Positions 1 to 11,109 of a stretch of 64,000 nt of DNA are shown here, piece after piece. The notes beneath the pieces are model-generated. The model was not told where the DNA came from, made no database searches, and saw nothing but the letters and a program-made list of their open reading frames with translations. The translations under genes were made by a program, and so were the position numbers. The stretch is from Takakia lepidozioides (lineage: Eukaryota > Streptophyta > Takakiopsida > Takakiales > Takakiaceae), in NCBI GenBank assembly GCA_030704615.1, contig CM060733.1, positions 60,822,001-60,886,000 of the forward strand. Direction: 5' to 3'. Each line of letters begins with the position of its first letter. Positions within the stretch are counted from its first letter, which is position 1.

Positions 1-2371
1 GCTTGCTCAATGGTGCTGCTATTTGTGCATACCTTTTGACAAATCTTCTGTAATAACTGGTTTGCCCAAGGAATCTCCTTAAACTCTTAACATTCACTGG
101 TGGTGGAGAGGCTTTAATGGCCTCTGTCTTCCTGGGATCCACAAGAAGTCCCTTCTTACACACAATGTGTCCCAGAAGCACCCTTGAGTTCACACAGAAA
201 GTACACTTCTCTGGATTCAGGCCCAGACCTCTCATCCTGCATCTGGCCAGACATAACTCCAATTATGCAAGTGCTCATTCTTAGAGCTGTACACACTAAA
301 ATCATCCAAGAACACCTGCATGAAATCATCCAGATACTCATGAAAAAATTCACTTATTACTCTCTGAAAGGTTGCTAGTGCATTACAAAGTCCAAAGGGC
401 ATGACTTTGTATGCATAAGCACCCCAGTCTGTGATGAAAGTTGTCTTTCCTTGATCTTCTTCTGCCACTTGCACTTGATTATAACCACTGAACCCATCCA
501 TGAATGAGTACATCTCATGGCCTGCCACAGTGTCCAATACTGCTTCTGTGAATGGCAAAGGGAAAAGATCTTTCTTTGTACAAGCATTCAGCTTCTTGTA
601 GTTCACACATACTCTTAGTTTACCATTCTTCTTGGGAACTATAACAATGGGTGACAACCAAGTTGTATACTCTATTGGGTATATAAACTTAGCCTCAGCC
701 AACTTCTTAATCTCTTCTCCAACCTTCTGTGCGTAGTTGGGATTCATTCTGTACCTCGCCTGCTTGATTGGTACTGACCCTGGTTCCAGTTCAATCTTAT
801 GCTGACAGACTTCAGGTGGTATCCCTTTTAGATCCTCATAGCTCCAAGCAAATACATCTCTGTATTTGATGAAAAAGCTTTTAGCTTCTTCAAAGAATTC
901 CGGCTCCAAATCAGCTCCTACTTTCACCATCCTCGGTTCCTCTTTAGTTCCCACATTCACTTCCCTCACTTGCTCATCAGCTGTGATTGTCCAACCAGTC
1001 ACCACTTCATCCTGTAAGCTCATAGTGGCCGGTTCCTCTAGGATTTCCATTTCTCCTTCTCTCTCTTCATAAAAATGTGATGGGTAACTGCTGGTTTCCT
1101 CTTCAGTGGGTGTTGCTGTCACTACACCACAGCAGATACCTCTTAAACAACTTAGGCTTTCCAGCCGCATCTCTGCAACCTGCTCCCACTCTGGGTGTGC
1201 AGCAAATAGGGTAGCTTCCTGCTCCTCATCCAGTCCTCCTTTCCAGTCATACTCTCTGACTCCTCGAGGTCTTCTCGTAGCAGGTAATCTACTAGATTTC
1301 TTTGTGGTAATTTGTATCTCGTGTATCCCATTATGCACGGTTAGTAACTGAGAATTCCAGTCATGGAATACCCTGGCCTGTTTCAGCCACGGACGTCCCA
1401 ATAATAAGGAGTAAGCCTCCATGACTTCATCCATCTTCAACACAGTTGTTGTGATCATAAAGATCATCTTCTGTATCTGTATCTTAACTCCTCTTATTAA
1501 TCCCAATGGCTGTACACTTCGTTGATCTGCCATTGTTACTGTAAATGGGGCTGGTTTCATGTTACTTAGACCAAGCTTGTTTCTTAATTGGTCTGTCATG
1601 ATATTTACTCCAGAACCTCCATCTATCAGTACATCAGTTAGTTCTGTGCTTCCAATTCTCAATTGGATTACTGGCATAGAATCATCAAAGTCCATGACTG
1701 TTTCTCGCCCTTCCGGCTTCACATTATAACTGGTCACCTTGCTGTTCAGGTCTGTGTTTCCTGTCTCCTGGGCAATTCGATTGATTGCTTGATACAGCCT
1801 GTGCCTACAATAAGGTGCCACAGCCAATAGCTGTCCAATGGTAATCTCTGCTTTGGTCTGGCATATTACTTCAGCCAAAGTCTCTTCATTACTTTGCATG
1901 CCTGCATCTTCTTTCTTCCTTTCATCCTCACTCCCTTCTTCTTCTTCATCAGAATCAGAGGAATCTGCCACAGGAATATCAGTACTCTTTTGCATTTCCC
2001 TTATGGTATCTGCCACTTCCTTGTGCAGTTCCTTCTCATCTTTCCAAGTCTCTTCATCTTCAGGCATATCACTGCCATCTTCATTATCATCATCTTCCTC
2101 AGCTAGTGGAGGTATTAGTTTGGCTTTGCTTCTGGTTACTATCATTGTACTTACTTCTGGTACAACACATGGCCTAACCATGTGAGCTGCCACCACTGGG
2201 CCCTCATTCACATGAGCTCTCATCTCATTCTGGTGTCTTATCCAGAATGAACAGGCTGCCCTGCGATGTCCTGGCTGATTACAATAGTAACATAGTTCTT
2301 CACCATTGGGTCCTCGCCCTTGGTCTGTTCTTGGATTATTTCTGTAATCCTGATTCCCGGGCTGGTAATTC
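1..2371 (-). pseudogene. gypsy pol fragment: third zinc knuckle, protease and reverse transcriptase
   Basis: One frame runs from about 2371 to 232. It opens with a CCHC knuckle (about 2250-2290), then a charged linker, an aspartic protease loop (LIDGGSGVNIM) and RT palm motifs: WLSPIVIVPKKNGKLRVCV, MPFGLCNAL, and the catalytic FLDD in QVFLDDFSVY. After a stop at 232 another frame continues the RT thumb (KCTFCV, LLGHIV, RRFLGQ, YYRRFVK) to the window edge, so a frameshift lies close to 232. The coding frame is otherwise long and little eroded, suggesting a fairly recent insertion. RNase H and integrase are not in view. Confidence 0.85.
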
Positions 2372-3903
2372 CCCTTGGATTACCCTGATAGTTGCCTCTG
2401 GAATTTCCTTGGTAATTCCCTCTTGAATTACCTCTCCCTTCCATGCCATTGTTATAACCACCAGACCTATAGTGGTCCTGATCATTGTTTCTTCTTGGCT
2501 GGGGCTGCACCTGATGCACTCTTACTTGCCTAGGTTCTCTTGCAGCTGTCCTTCTGTTGTAGTAACAATTCTCAGTAGAATGGTTATCCATTTTACAGAT
2601 AGTACAGTGTTTCTCCTTCATGTGGCATTCTGTGGTGGTATGGCCTTCATTCTGGCACTTTGCACACCAAACACCCTTCCTCCAATGTGTTGCAGCCTCT
2701 GTGGCATACTTCTTCAAGATTTCTTCCAATCTTTTTTCATAGTTATCCCTCTTCAACTTCTCCTTTCTCTTACTCTTCCTTTTTAGTTCTTGCTCTTCTT
2801 CTTCATCTGACTCATCCTCAGAGTCCTCATCATCCCTTTTCTCTCTGCTGAGCATTCCCAATTGCTCAATTCTGTTTGCAGTTTCAAATGCCTCATCCAC
2901 TGTATTATGGGGTAACATATCCACTTTCTTTTGCAACTCTGGTCTTAGTCCACTCACAAACCAAGTCTTCTGTAAACCGGGTGCTCGTACTGCAGCCAGC
3001 TTTTTCATCATCAATTCCATCTTTTCCATATACTCCTCAACAGTTTCATGCTTCTTTTGCTTAAACTGTAGTAAACTTCCATACCTCATCCTCAGTTTTA
3101 CTTGTCCTGAACCTATTTCGGAATGTTGTATTCAAGCCATTCCAGGTTAGGAAATGATTATCAGGGAATCTTGCATACCATTCACTTGCTTTCTTTATAA
3201 GTGAACAAGGAAACAGTCTCATCTTGGCATCATCGCCATTCTCATTGTTCACAATACACATGTGCTCAAATTGGCTAATGTGTACATCAAGATCCTCTTT
3301 TCCTGAATATATTGGAAAATGTGGTTTTGCCCTTGTTGGTTGTAACGCCATCTGTGGCCCTACCTTCTGCCCACTGACAGATGCTGGCCCCCTTGCTGGT
3401 GCTGGTCCTTGAGGACCTATTGTAGTTGTGGTGGAACTTCCAGCAAGTGCTGGCCCTTGAGCACTCCCTACTACTGGCCCCACTATATTCACAGTATTCT
3501 CAGCTCCAGTTGCACTACTTCCCACACTCCCTGTCCCCCCAAAGCCAGATCCAGGCTGCCCGCCTGATCCCCTTGAGCCGACACCTTCGTTGGCCTGTGA
3601 TCCAAGTGCTTCACTTGATCCAGGTCCAACGGGTTGGGATGTCCTGGTTGTAGTCTCAACCTCAGCTGTTGGGTCTACTTCTTCATACTCTTCCTCTTCC
3701 AATTTCTTCTCTCTGTTTTCATCCTCCAAGTTCTGCCCTTGGGTTTCTTCTTCACTCATGTAACTCAACTGCAATGGTGTTGGAGAGTCTGAACTCTCCG
3801 TTGGCTTTGCCACATCCTCTCCTCCTTCTTCGTCTTCCGTCTCAGAAACTTGTGTTCTTGCTTTTGGTGTTCCATGCCAACTCTTATCAAAGATTTCTGT
3901 CAA
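2238..3903 (-). pseudogene. gypsy gag, split by frameshifts
   Basis: Two overlapping minus frames make one gag. The first (3061-3903) has an acidic and Gly/Ser-rich N-terminus and the start of the capsid-like retrotrans_gag region (HFPIYSG, SEWYARF, LTWNGL). The second (2238-3089) continues it (ETVEEYMEKMELMMKKL, WFVSGLRPELQ), then a lysine-rich stretch and two CCHC knuckles (CAKCQNEGHTTTEC and CTICKMDNHSTENC). The frames change near 3090. A second break falls in a run of four C at 2371-2374: the frame then drifts, and the third knuckle is found in the pol frame. A single-base loss in that run would explain it. Confidence 0.8.
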
Positions 3904-4772
3904 ATCTTTTATCCAGGGATGTACATTAGATCTTTCACCTTATGGTTGATCTTCTCCCTGTACCAATTCCCTTAATCTTTCTTGGAAAGAAAATGAAGGA
4001 GTGGCATCCAACTCTAGTTCTTCCGGTATGGGTGATGTACTCTCTGATCTTGATAGTGTGAGAGGTCCAGATGATTCCCCTATGTCTATTCCTCTCTCTC
4101 AAAGATATGGATAATTAGCTTTCAGATAACTTTCTTTTTTTGCTGAATATCTCTGGAGTCTAGCTTCTCTTTCATCATTCATGTCCCATGTCTTTCATTT
4201 CTTTAATGTGGCAATAACCAAAACTCTCTTCTGTGGTATCTCTCGTATATGCCTGGGTTTCTTTCAAGCTTCAATGCACCCTTGGCTATACTAGAAGTCT
4301 CCGTTACCATATAACCATATGGCAAACAAGTCTGGAAAGTTGTTCTTGGTGTGAGTTTGATCCACAAAATATCCTTTGGAATCCAATTATTTACCAGTAC
4401 AAGCTCCTCATGCATATGAGTATAAACATTCACCTTTCTTTCCTCCCAACCTTCAAACTCTACTCGCTTAATGGATAGCAATGCTATCACATAAACCAGT
4501 GTTGGTAACCCCAACGTGCTCTTCCTCTATAGGCCACCTCATAAATCTTTATCACTCCTTTATCCAGACCCCACTCAGGGTCAGCATCATGCACTCTCTT
4601 AAGAATGTTTTCTTTACAACCGTCTGGCAATTCCAATAACCTCTGAAAGAATTGTTTGGACAATCTTTCCTTCGCAGTTTCATAGGGAATTTGATTCACA
4701 TCAATTCTTTAGTTCTCCAACCACCATGATCCCACCAGATGCCTATCACATCTGGTTGTTCATGACCCAATT
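3904..4772 (-). other. gypsy leader / upstream gag region, eroded
   Basis: Between the primer-binding site and the recognisable gag are two overlapping minus-strand frames, 4487-4699 (KERLSKQFFQRLLELPDGC) and 4203-4514. Neither matches a domain I know. Their position just after the primer-binding site suggests the N-terminal part of the gag precursor, broken by a frameshift near 4500 and by stops around 3904-4200. Function unknown. Confidence 0.35.
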
Positions 4773-4789
4773 CCCCAGTATGGTCGCCA
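4773..4789 (-). promoter_or_regulatory. primer-binding site of the gypsy element
   Basis: On the minus strand the sequence 2 nt inside the LTR edge reads TGGCGACCATACTGGGG. It starts with TGG, the complement of a tRNA 3' CCA end, and resembles the TGGCGAC-type sites of plant Ty3/gypsy elements. It sits between the LTR end (4792) and the gag leader, where a minus-strand primer site is expected. Confidence 0.6.
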
Positions 4790-4791
4790 AA

Positions 4792-5755
4792 TGTCGAGCG
4801 GCTTTTACTCACCCATCCCTTCGCTATCCGAGGTGGAAACTCCAAGATAGAAGAGTTGGATATCTCTAAGCCTCAGCCCGCTCAGAACAATCAGTCATGA
4901 CCTGCAGCTAGTGAATCATGGTTGTGCTTCATATTTGTATTCCTTCTTGCCTTCATGTTATCAACTTACCTTACCGTGTATACTGAAGCATCAGATTACT
5001 TCAGTATCTACTAAGTTCCAGTTAATCATGCATTCATTCCACAGCTTCACTCATGTCTCTCTACACAGTGTGATTGTATCAAATAAGTATCAGATTATGA
5101 TTTATCAGGTATCAGGCCAATGCCATGGTGACTCTAATCTGCCCTACAGTATCACTACAGCTTTGCATGTAACAAGCATCTACTGTTCATCTTTCCTCCT
5201 TCTCCGTGCTCTCGTTCTTGCTCTCCGCCTGATCTCCTCTCATGCATGACCCAAAGAGCCCCCCCGTGAAGTGATCCCCTTCCCGTTGCCGCTCTCCTAA
5301 TCTACCCGCAAGTTCTAACCACCTAACTAACTAACCAACACCCCTGAAGTAACACGTTCCCTCTGCAGATGTCGTTCCCTTACAGTCGTTCCCTGTCAAT
5401 GATAACTGTTCCCCATGTACTGTGACAGACTGTGTCAAGCTGTGCCGAGCTGTGACTGGCTGTGTAAAGCTGTGTCGGGCTGTGACTGGCTGTGCGAAGC
5501 TGTGTCGGGTTGTGACTGGCTGTGCGAAGCTGTGGCGGGCTGTGTAAAGCTCGGTCGGGCTGTGTCGGGCTGTGTCTGACTGTGACGGGCTGTGTCAGGC
5601 TGTGTGGAGCTATGTCGGGCTGTGTAACCCCCCTGAAGCCTGCTGCTGCCACTTTCCTGTTGGTCTCAGTCTGCGCAAAAATTAAGGGAACCCCACAGAA
5701 CCCGTAAAAGCGTCTAAGTCCCAAGCAGCCCTCTAACAGGTGGTTCGATCTCACA
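4792..5755 (-). repeat. 5' LTR of the gypsy element
   Basis: About 964 bp. The inner edge is plus-strand TGTCGAGCGG, next to the primer-binding site. The outer edge is ...GATCTCACA, so the LTR starts TGTGAGATC and ends CGACA on the minus strand (TG...CA). The outer boundary is fixed by homology: from 5757 the sequence aligns with the PDF exon around 60.2 kb. The matching LTR is outside the window, so identity and target duplication cannot be checked. It contains a GCTGTG-rich minisatellite. Confidence 0.65.
5412..5632. repeat. GCTGTGTCGGGCTGTGACTG-type minisatellite inside the LTR
   Basis: About ten degenerate copies of a roughly 20-bp unit built from GCTGTG + TCGGGCTGTGACTGG. The 124-codon minus-strand frame across it (repeated SHSPTQL) only reflects the repeat and is not called a gene. 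Confidence 0.8.
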
Positions 5756-5756
5756 T

Positions 5757-8135
5757 ATCAATCTGACATCACCTGACTACAGACACATGCAACACACACA
5801 AGAGGTCATTTTGGGTTGATGGTCGGTCAAATCCTCCATGGGTCATGACACAAGGTCAAGAACAATGTGGTGAAGGCACCTTCTTCTTCAACCTATTTTA
5901 GCTTGTTTTGCCCTCTCATCAGACTCGGCCCTGAGATGCATATTGAATCCTGTAAGTTAGCTTGTTGGGCGGATCTGTGGTGGTTTACAGTGACTTTGAC
6001 AAGTTGCTGCCGATGTAGCAGCAGAAAAGTATCCAAAAATAAGTAACAGAGATGAGGAGAAGCTTTGGAATGAACACTTTTCCGACCCCAGTCAATGGCG
6101 GGACAATGGAGACAAAAAGGTGAATGCCTGTTGGACTATACTAGAGAGAAGCAGATGCAATTCAGAATTGGAACTACTGTAATAATTAGGGTTGGGGTGT
6201 TTGTTGGAAGAACTTCACGCCGTCAGTGTCAGCTGCTTACATCAAGTATTCATGATTTGTACACGGGCAGGGATAGCTGAAGGACCAGGGATAGAGGTCC
6301 AGATTCATCCAAGAAGGCCGGATTTCAAACACAAGATTACTTCTGATTCCCTGTGGATCAACAGCTACAAGACATCTGCTAATGAGAAGATGGTCTGCTA
6401 ATGACGGCACCTTCTTCAACACATTTCATCCTGTTTTTCCCTCTTATCAGAATCGGCCCTAAATTTTCATGTTGAATTCTGCAAGTTAGCTGGTTGAGTG
6501 AACATGGGATAGTTTGGAATGACTTTGACATGATACTGCCAATGTGACAACATGAAAGTATCCAAAAAGAGGTAACAAAGATGAGGGGAAGTTGTGGAAT
6601 GAATACTTTTCTGACCCCAGTCAATGGTGGGACAACCGAGCCAAAAAGGTGAATGTCTGTCATGATTTTGATCACCAGTCATGTTGCGACCCGAGGCCCT
6701 GTTGTCTTGGGCTGACATGCAGGGCAGTGCTGAAAGTCTGGCTTTCCGCTGTAAAAGTAATGAACTTTTCATATTTTGGAGGTTGTGTGACCTGGTTGGG
6801 ATTGCATCTTTGTGCAAGATCTTTCTACATGTTCAAGTGTGTGCCGGTTCCTACGAAGCATTGCATCTGATGAGGCCCTCTGGTGCAGGCTGTAAGTTTT
6901 CCTTCCAAAGCATTTTGTCCCCTTGGTTTTGCTGTCTAGGGCTGTGATCATGGCATTTATGCTTCTGATCTCGGCTGCCTCTGCTGGTCAACAGAGCTAA
7001 AGACCTAGATGGTTTTGTGGATTTTTTCGGTTCTCAGGTACATGATGATCTTGTGGTGGTGGATACATCGGTTGCAGACCAAGTGACAGCATGGCGGCGC
7101 AGCCAAAGCATGACTGACGTATATGCTGGTGATCATTGGTGCTCTGGTAGAACCTGTACGTACCATCAAATTGGTGACGTTTTCTTGTGCGAGAAGACTG
7201 GCAGAGCCCACAGTACTGTTCCTACCTATACTCAGACTTTGCCAACCTCCAATACTCAAACTTTGTGCACGATTTAGATTCTGAACACTGCCCCTGCCCT
7301 GGTGGACATGTATGCCAAATGTGGGTGCATCGAGGATGCCAAGGGAGTGTTCAACACTATGGCTGAACGAGATGTGGTGTCGTGGAGTGCGATGCTTGCA
7401 GGGTAGGGGGTGCGGGATGGAGGCTTTGGAGACCTATGAGCAAATGATGGGGGAAGGGGGCTCGTTCTTCAATAGCACAGCGGCTACAAGTGGGTAGATG
7501 GTCAACTAGAAACAGCAGCGACAGTAGCACAATTCATAGAATAAGGTGCTGCTAATGAATGTACCTTCTTCAACGTATTTCACCCTGTTTTCCCCTGCTA
7601 TCAGAGTCGTCCCTAAATTTTCATGTTGAATTCTGCAAATTAGTTCGTTGGTGGATCTATGGTGGTTTTGGAGTGATTTTGACATGTTACTGCCAATGTG
7701 GTCGACAGGAAAGTATCGAAAAATAGATAACAGAGACTCGAGGAGAAGCTCTGGAATGAATACGTTTCCGACCTCAGTCAATGGTGGAACAATTGAGGCA
7801 AAAGGTGAATGTTTTTTGGAAACAGACGTAAATCAGCATAGGAACTAGTGTGATAAGTAGGGTTGGGGTGTTTGCTCAAGCAATTCTAGGCTATCATTCT
7901 CAGCTGCTAGCAGCAAAGCGAGGATGTATGCATGATTTGTGCAGGGGCATGGATAACTAAAGGAGCAGGGATAGAGTGTGGGTCCAGATTCATCCAAGAG
8001 GGCCGGATTTCAAGCTCCAGATTACCTATGATTCCCTGTGGAAGGATAGGTACAAGAAACCTGTATGGGTCGATGGTCAACTGGAAGCCGTAGCAACAGC
8101 GGCACAATTGATCAAATCAGGCACTGTTAATCAAG
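5757..8135 (+). pseudogene. decayed array of OSB-type PDF-motif exons
   Basis: Plus-strand paralogue of the 5' exons at 58.9-60.3 kb. Recognisable exons: 5757-5874 (RSFWVDGR, NPPWV), 6025-6119 (EKLWNEHFSDPSQW), 6303-6406 (IHPRRPDFKHK, then stop), 6554-6648 (LWNEYFSDPSQWWDNR), remnant about 7480-7560 (YKWVDGQLE), 7709-7804, and 7988-8135 (PDFKLQ, YKKPVWVDGQLEAV). Together they are the halves of about four PDF motifs (WWDNR ... PDFKHK ... PPWV), the ssDNA-binding motif of OSB organellar proteins. Donors (AAAAAG/GTGAAT) and acceptors (GTCCAG/ATTCAT) are conserved. Stops, a WW-to-WR change and WWDNR losses show decay. The first exon is cut by the gypsy LTR, and one intron holds a PPR scrap. No OB-fold domain is visible. 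Confidence 0.75.
7276..7455 (+). pseudogene. PPR fragment inside the PDF array
   Basis: Plus-strand reading gives [20 protein letters not shown], then [15 protein letters not shown], a stop, and GMEALETYEQMM. This is one S motif plus most of a P motif, nearly identical to the repeats of the PPR gene at 55-59 kb but in opposite orientation. It sits within what should be the intron between the two halves of one PDF motif. The in-frame stop and missing ends make it a fragment. Confidence 0.85.
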
Positions 8136-8199
8136 GTACCTTCTTCAACACATTTCACCCTGTTTTTCTCTCTTATCAGAATCGACCGTATCAAGAAGT

Positions 8200-8740
8200 A
8201 TTGCACTGTTTAACAGGGTCCTTGATTCTAGTAGCACCTAGTACTACAACCCATGTGTGTGGGCTTGCTTATTTTTTGCTTACTGGGCCTTTTCAGGCAT
8301 GGATTTTTGGACCTTGTGGCCTTTGAGGTATCCATTGGGACAGTGGTCTCATTTGGATTTTTGTAATATAATTTGCAGGGCGTGTATTCCCCTTACTTTT
8401 CTATTTTGACTGTCATTGTGGTTGCTAGTATGCAAGAGGGGTCCATTCTGTTTTTATATCGAAATTTCACCATGTAATGAAGAATTTAAATCATTTAATC
8501 TATTTTATTTTATATAACATTATTAAATTAAACAATAATACCATTTAATAAAAATTTCCAAGCTGCTATCCCCCTGTTTTTAAAAATAAAAAATAAATTT
8601 AAAAATTTAAAAATATAAATATAAACTATTAAGTTATTTTCAAAGAACATTCTTGATGACACGTAGCATGAACCCTGCTTGAACTAGAATACGTGGCATT
8701 ATATGACACGACATTCTTTTATCCATATTTTCACCACGTG
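8200..8740. other. AT-rich stretch without genes
   Basis: From the end of the PDF array to about 8740 there is no coding signal. 8480-8640 is strongly AT-rich with short A and T runs. I see no clear repeat boundary here. Confidence 0.5.
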
Positions 8741-8744
8741 TAAA

Positions 8745-9124
8745 GATAAGTAGTCATATATGCTAGTCATATATTCTGTCTAAGTGCCACATGTCACATC
8801 TGGAGTGCAACAGGTGTTGTGACGTGTCGCTTGCGCAGTGGTGCACGTGTTCCTCTAGAGCCTCTCCATGTAGGCAACGCTCAGCAGACAATGTAGTCAT
8901 ATAGTTAGTCATATGTAAGTCATAGAGTTGTGACTACATCACTCTCTTATGCATGACTCCAGGTGTCATGCACGCAGTCACGGCTATGACTTGCAAAACG
9001 CAGTCCTAAAGACTAGTCGCTATGACAGGGCTTTTTTCACTACAGAGTGATGTAGTCATGAATGCATATAGGACTGAAAAAATAGTCATATGTGCAGTCA
9101 TAAAAACGCTCATCTATTGTAGTG
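8745..9124. repeat. cluster of (T)AGTCATA words, possible subterminal repeats of a DNA transposon
   Basis: TAGTCATA/AGTCATA recurs about ten times (for example around 8750, 8760, 8905, 8917, 9082, 9097), mixed with GTGATGTAGTCAT and its complement. The stretch ends at ...ATCTATTGTAGTG (9124), whose complement CACTACAATAG looks like a CACTA terminal repeat. Clustered short repeats near a CACTACA end are typical of CACTA elements, but no second end was found, so the call is weak. Confidence 0.35.
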
Positions 9125-10296
9125 ACCCCATTGGACCGTGGTGAGTCCCAAGACTCCCCACGACTCCCACCACAAGGTCTCCGCCCCATGGTGAGTCATA
9201 TGCCACCCCCACTAAGTCCCACTAAGCTACCACCACCCCTTGTGGAGCCACCCCCACCGCAAACCGGTGTGCGGGGCTCCACCTAGTGAGTGCCTCCGCC
9301 TCCTTGAGTGCCTTGGGCACTCAAGGGTGCTTCAGCCCCCTGTACCTATTGCTGCCACTGCCCCCACCACAGGGGCAGCCCCTCTGCGTCCCGACCCCCT
9401 GCCCTCAAGGCAAAGGGCCGCGACACACACCCCTACCAACAGGGAGTCGATGTCCTCATCGACTTGTCCATTTTGTAGAAACGAACATCCAAGTTGTGGC
9501 ATCCCACATCAAGGAGTTTGTTTCCACACCATGGCGTCCCATGGCAACGAACCAAACCCCACACTGACTCTACTCTCCACTAGCTAGTTCGGCCGACTTT
9601 CTCCAAGCCCCGGCCAAGGGTGGAGCCTCTCAAGCTCCTCCCAGTGCACTCTTCTTGGCCCACTTCACGGCCAAGGAATGATCCTCCCCAAGGATGGAAT
9701 CGCCTTACTGCAATAACATTGCTTACGATCGCGCATGATGTCGCTTTTGGCATCACCTTGAGCAAAGGTTTACCTTGAACCTTTTTTTACTAGGAAGATA
9801 ACCTTGAACCAACCGTGCGCCCCAATCACTACAATTGGATCCGCCTTGGAATGCTGGCCTGAGGTACGGGAACACGCCGAAGCCGCACTACGACTTCGTC
9901 CCGAGGCTACACGATTATAGTACGTTAACGGAAGCACGTAGCGTCAGCGTTAGCCCGCACTACAAAGGCAACCCCCTCGGTAGCGCAGTTATAGTACGCG
10001 CACGTGCCAGGTGCACACTAGCACGTGAACTCCCAAAGAAGGGGTGAGTTTCCTTGCCCCTTGGATGGGAGTCACCCGATTTTGGCACTGCGCAAACACA
10101 CAATTAATCCAATTTACCTCTCCCACTTTTGTAAGCTAACATGCATTCTACACACTAACCAACCATACCATGCATCACCATTCCAAACAAAATAGGAGGC
10201 GCAACATTTGGAAACCATTTCATTTATAACAAAATTTGTACAACACAAGTTTTTGCAATCGGATTCTTGAGCTAGCTAAGCCGGGCTAAGCATGCA
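9118..10296 (-). repeat. possible 3' LTR of a chromovirus
   Basis: On the minus strand the integrase/chromodomain frame (stop near 10331) is followed by a polypurine tract and then TGCATGCTTAGCC, a plausible LTR start at 10296. A candidate far end is ...GGGGTCACTACA at 9118. The right edge is supported by the tract; the left edge is a guess that competes with a CACTA-type end at the same place. The stretch is C-rich and has only chance open frames. Confidence 0.4.
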
Positions 10297-10309
10297 TTTC
10301 CTCCCCCAC
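10297..10309 (-). promoter_or_regulatory. polypurine tract of the chromovirus remnant
   Basis: The minus strand reads GTGGGGGAGGAAA immediately before a TG dinucleotide and about 20 nt after the stop of the chromodomain frame. This is the position and composition of a plus-strand primer of an LTR retrotransposon. Confidence 0.6.
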
Positions 10310-10330
10310 AATCCAAGGTTGATGTCCCTA

Positions 10331-10768
10331 TCAACGCTTCTTCCGCTTTTGAGGTCGCCCTTCGAAAGCTGCAACCGCCTCGGATGCGTTTCCCATTTCT
10401 GAGGCACGCACCCAAGATGCCTCCACATGATGATAGACCTTCCATTTCACGAGATACTCCGTTTCTCGATTCTTGAACCTCCTCGACTTAAGCACTGCCT
10501 CCACCTCGTACTCAGGTTCATTTTCATGATCCAACAGCACAAGTGGCGGACGCAACACTTGATGCCGATTCGGACGCGCTTCATCTTTGAAGTAAAGCTT
10601 CAAAAGAGAGTCATGGAATACCGGATGCACCTTGCTATTTGTCGGCAGCTCCAATTCATACACATCCTCATTGATAACCTTCCGGATGCGAAAGGCCCCC
10701 TTTTCCAGAGCTCCTAGGCTTGCACACGCATTGCAAACAAAAACAAATGTGATGTGGTTGGGCTTCAC
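10331..10768 (-). pseudogene. chimeric frame: PPR piece joined to integrase tail with chromodomain
   Basis: A single 145-codon open frame. Residues 1-24 are PPR L-motif sequence (KPNHITFVFVCNACASLGAL, EKG). From about residue 25 it becomes the C-terminal part of a Ty3/gypsy chromovirus integrase (FRIRKVINEDVYELELP, KVHPVFHDSLL). A chromodomain (about residues 87-137: EYEVEAVL, EYLVKWKVY, ASWVRASEM) and a basic tail follow. Chromodomains steer integration to marked chromatin; here most of pol is missing. The in-frame join could be chance or capture. An expressed protein is not shown. Confidence 0.7.
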
Positions 10769-11079
10769 CCCTTCGCATCCTTAATGCACTCACATTTTGC
10801 ATCCATGTCCACCAATGCAGGGTTCAGGATGACATCTGGTACAATTCCAGCTTTGACGATGTCACCATAAACCTCTTTCCCCTTTTCCAGAACTCCCAGG
10901 CTTGCACACGCATTGCAAGAAAAATAAAATGTGATGTGGTTGGGCTTCACCCCTTCGCACATCATTTGCTCATAGGTCTCCAAAGCCTCCATCCAGCACC
11001 CTTGCTGTGCATATCCTGCAATCATCACACTCCATGACACCACATCTCGTTCAGCCAATACTGTCGAGCACTCCCTTTG
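10765..11079 (-). pseudogene. PPR fragment beside the chimeric frame
   Basis: 98 codons of PPR sequence: [62 protein letters not shown], then DMDAKCECIKDAKG. That is a P, an L and part of an S motif close to the 55-59 kb array but with changes such as DMDAKC. Its upstream side is cut by the start of the MULE at about 11,080. Its downstream side joins the next PPR piece through a deletion at a short shared GGATGC stretch. Confidence 0.8.
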
Positions 11080-11109
11080 GAGAGGTTAGCTATTTCATGA
11101 GCATGAGGC

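Larger units (their letters stand above)
1..5755 (-). mobile_element. Ty3/gypsy LTR retrotransposon, 5' part (LTR, PBS, gag, PR-RT), broken
   Basis: The element reads right to left: LTR (4792-5755), primer-binding site, a leader, gag with zinc knuckles, aspartic protease, then reverse transcriptase running off the window start. RNase H, integrase and the second LTR lie outside. The order protease then RT with an FLDD active site and a DGGSG protease loop fits plant Ty3/gypsy. At least three reading-frame breaks (about 232, 2371-2374 and 3090) show that it is dead. Its right edge can be set because the flank from about 5757 continues a PDF-motif exon that has an intact paralogue near 60.2 kb, so the element inserted into that exon. 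Confidence 0.88.

Noticed and set aside
9037-9124. 88-bp segment starting CACTAC and ending GTAGTG as a tiny CACTA element
   Set aside because: No matching 3-bp flanks, and only seven terminal bases pair.
9240-9587. 115-codon plus frame rich in Pro and Cys
   Set aside because: C-rich sequence inside a probable LTR; no domain, and an overlapping second open frame.
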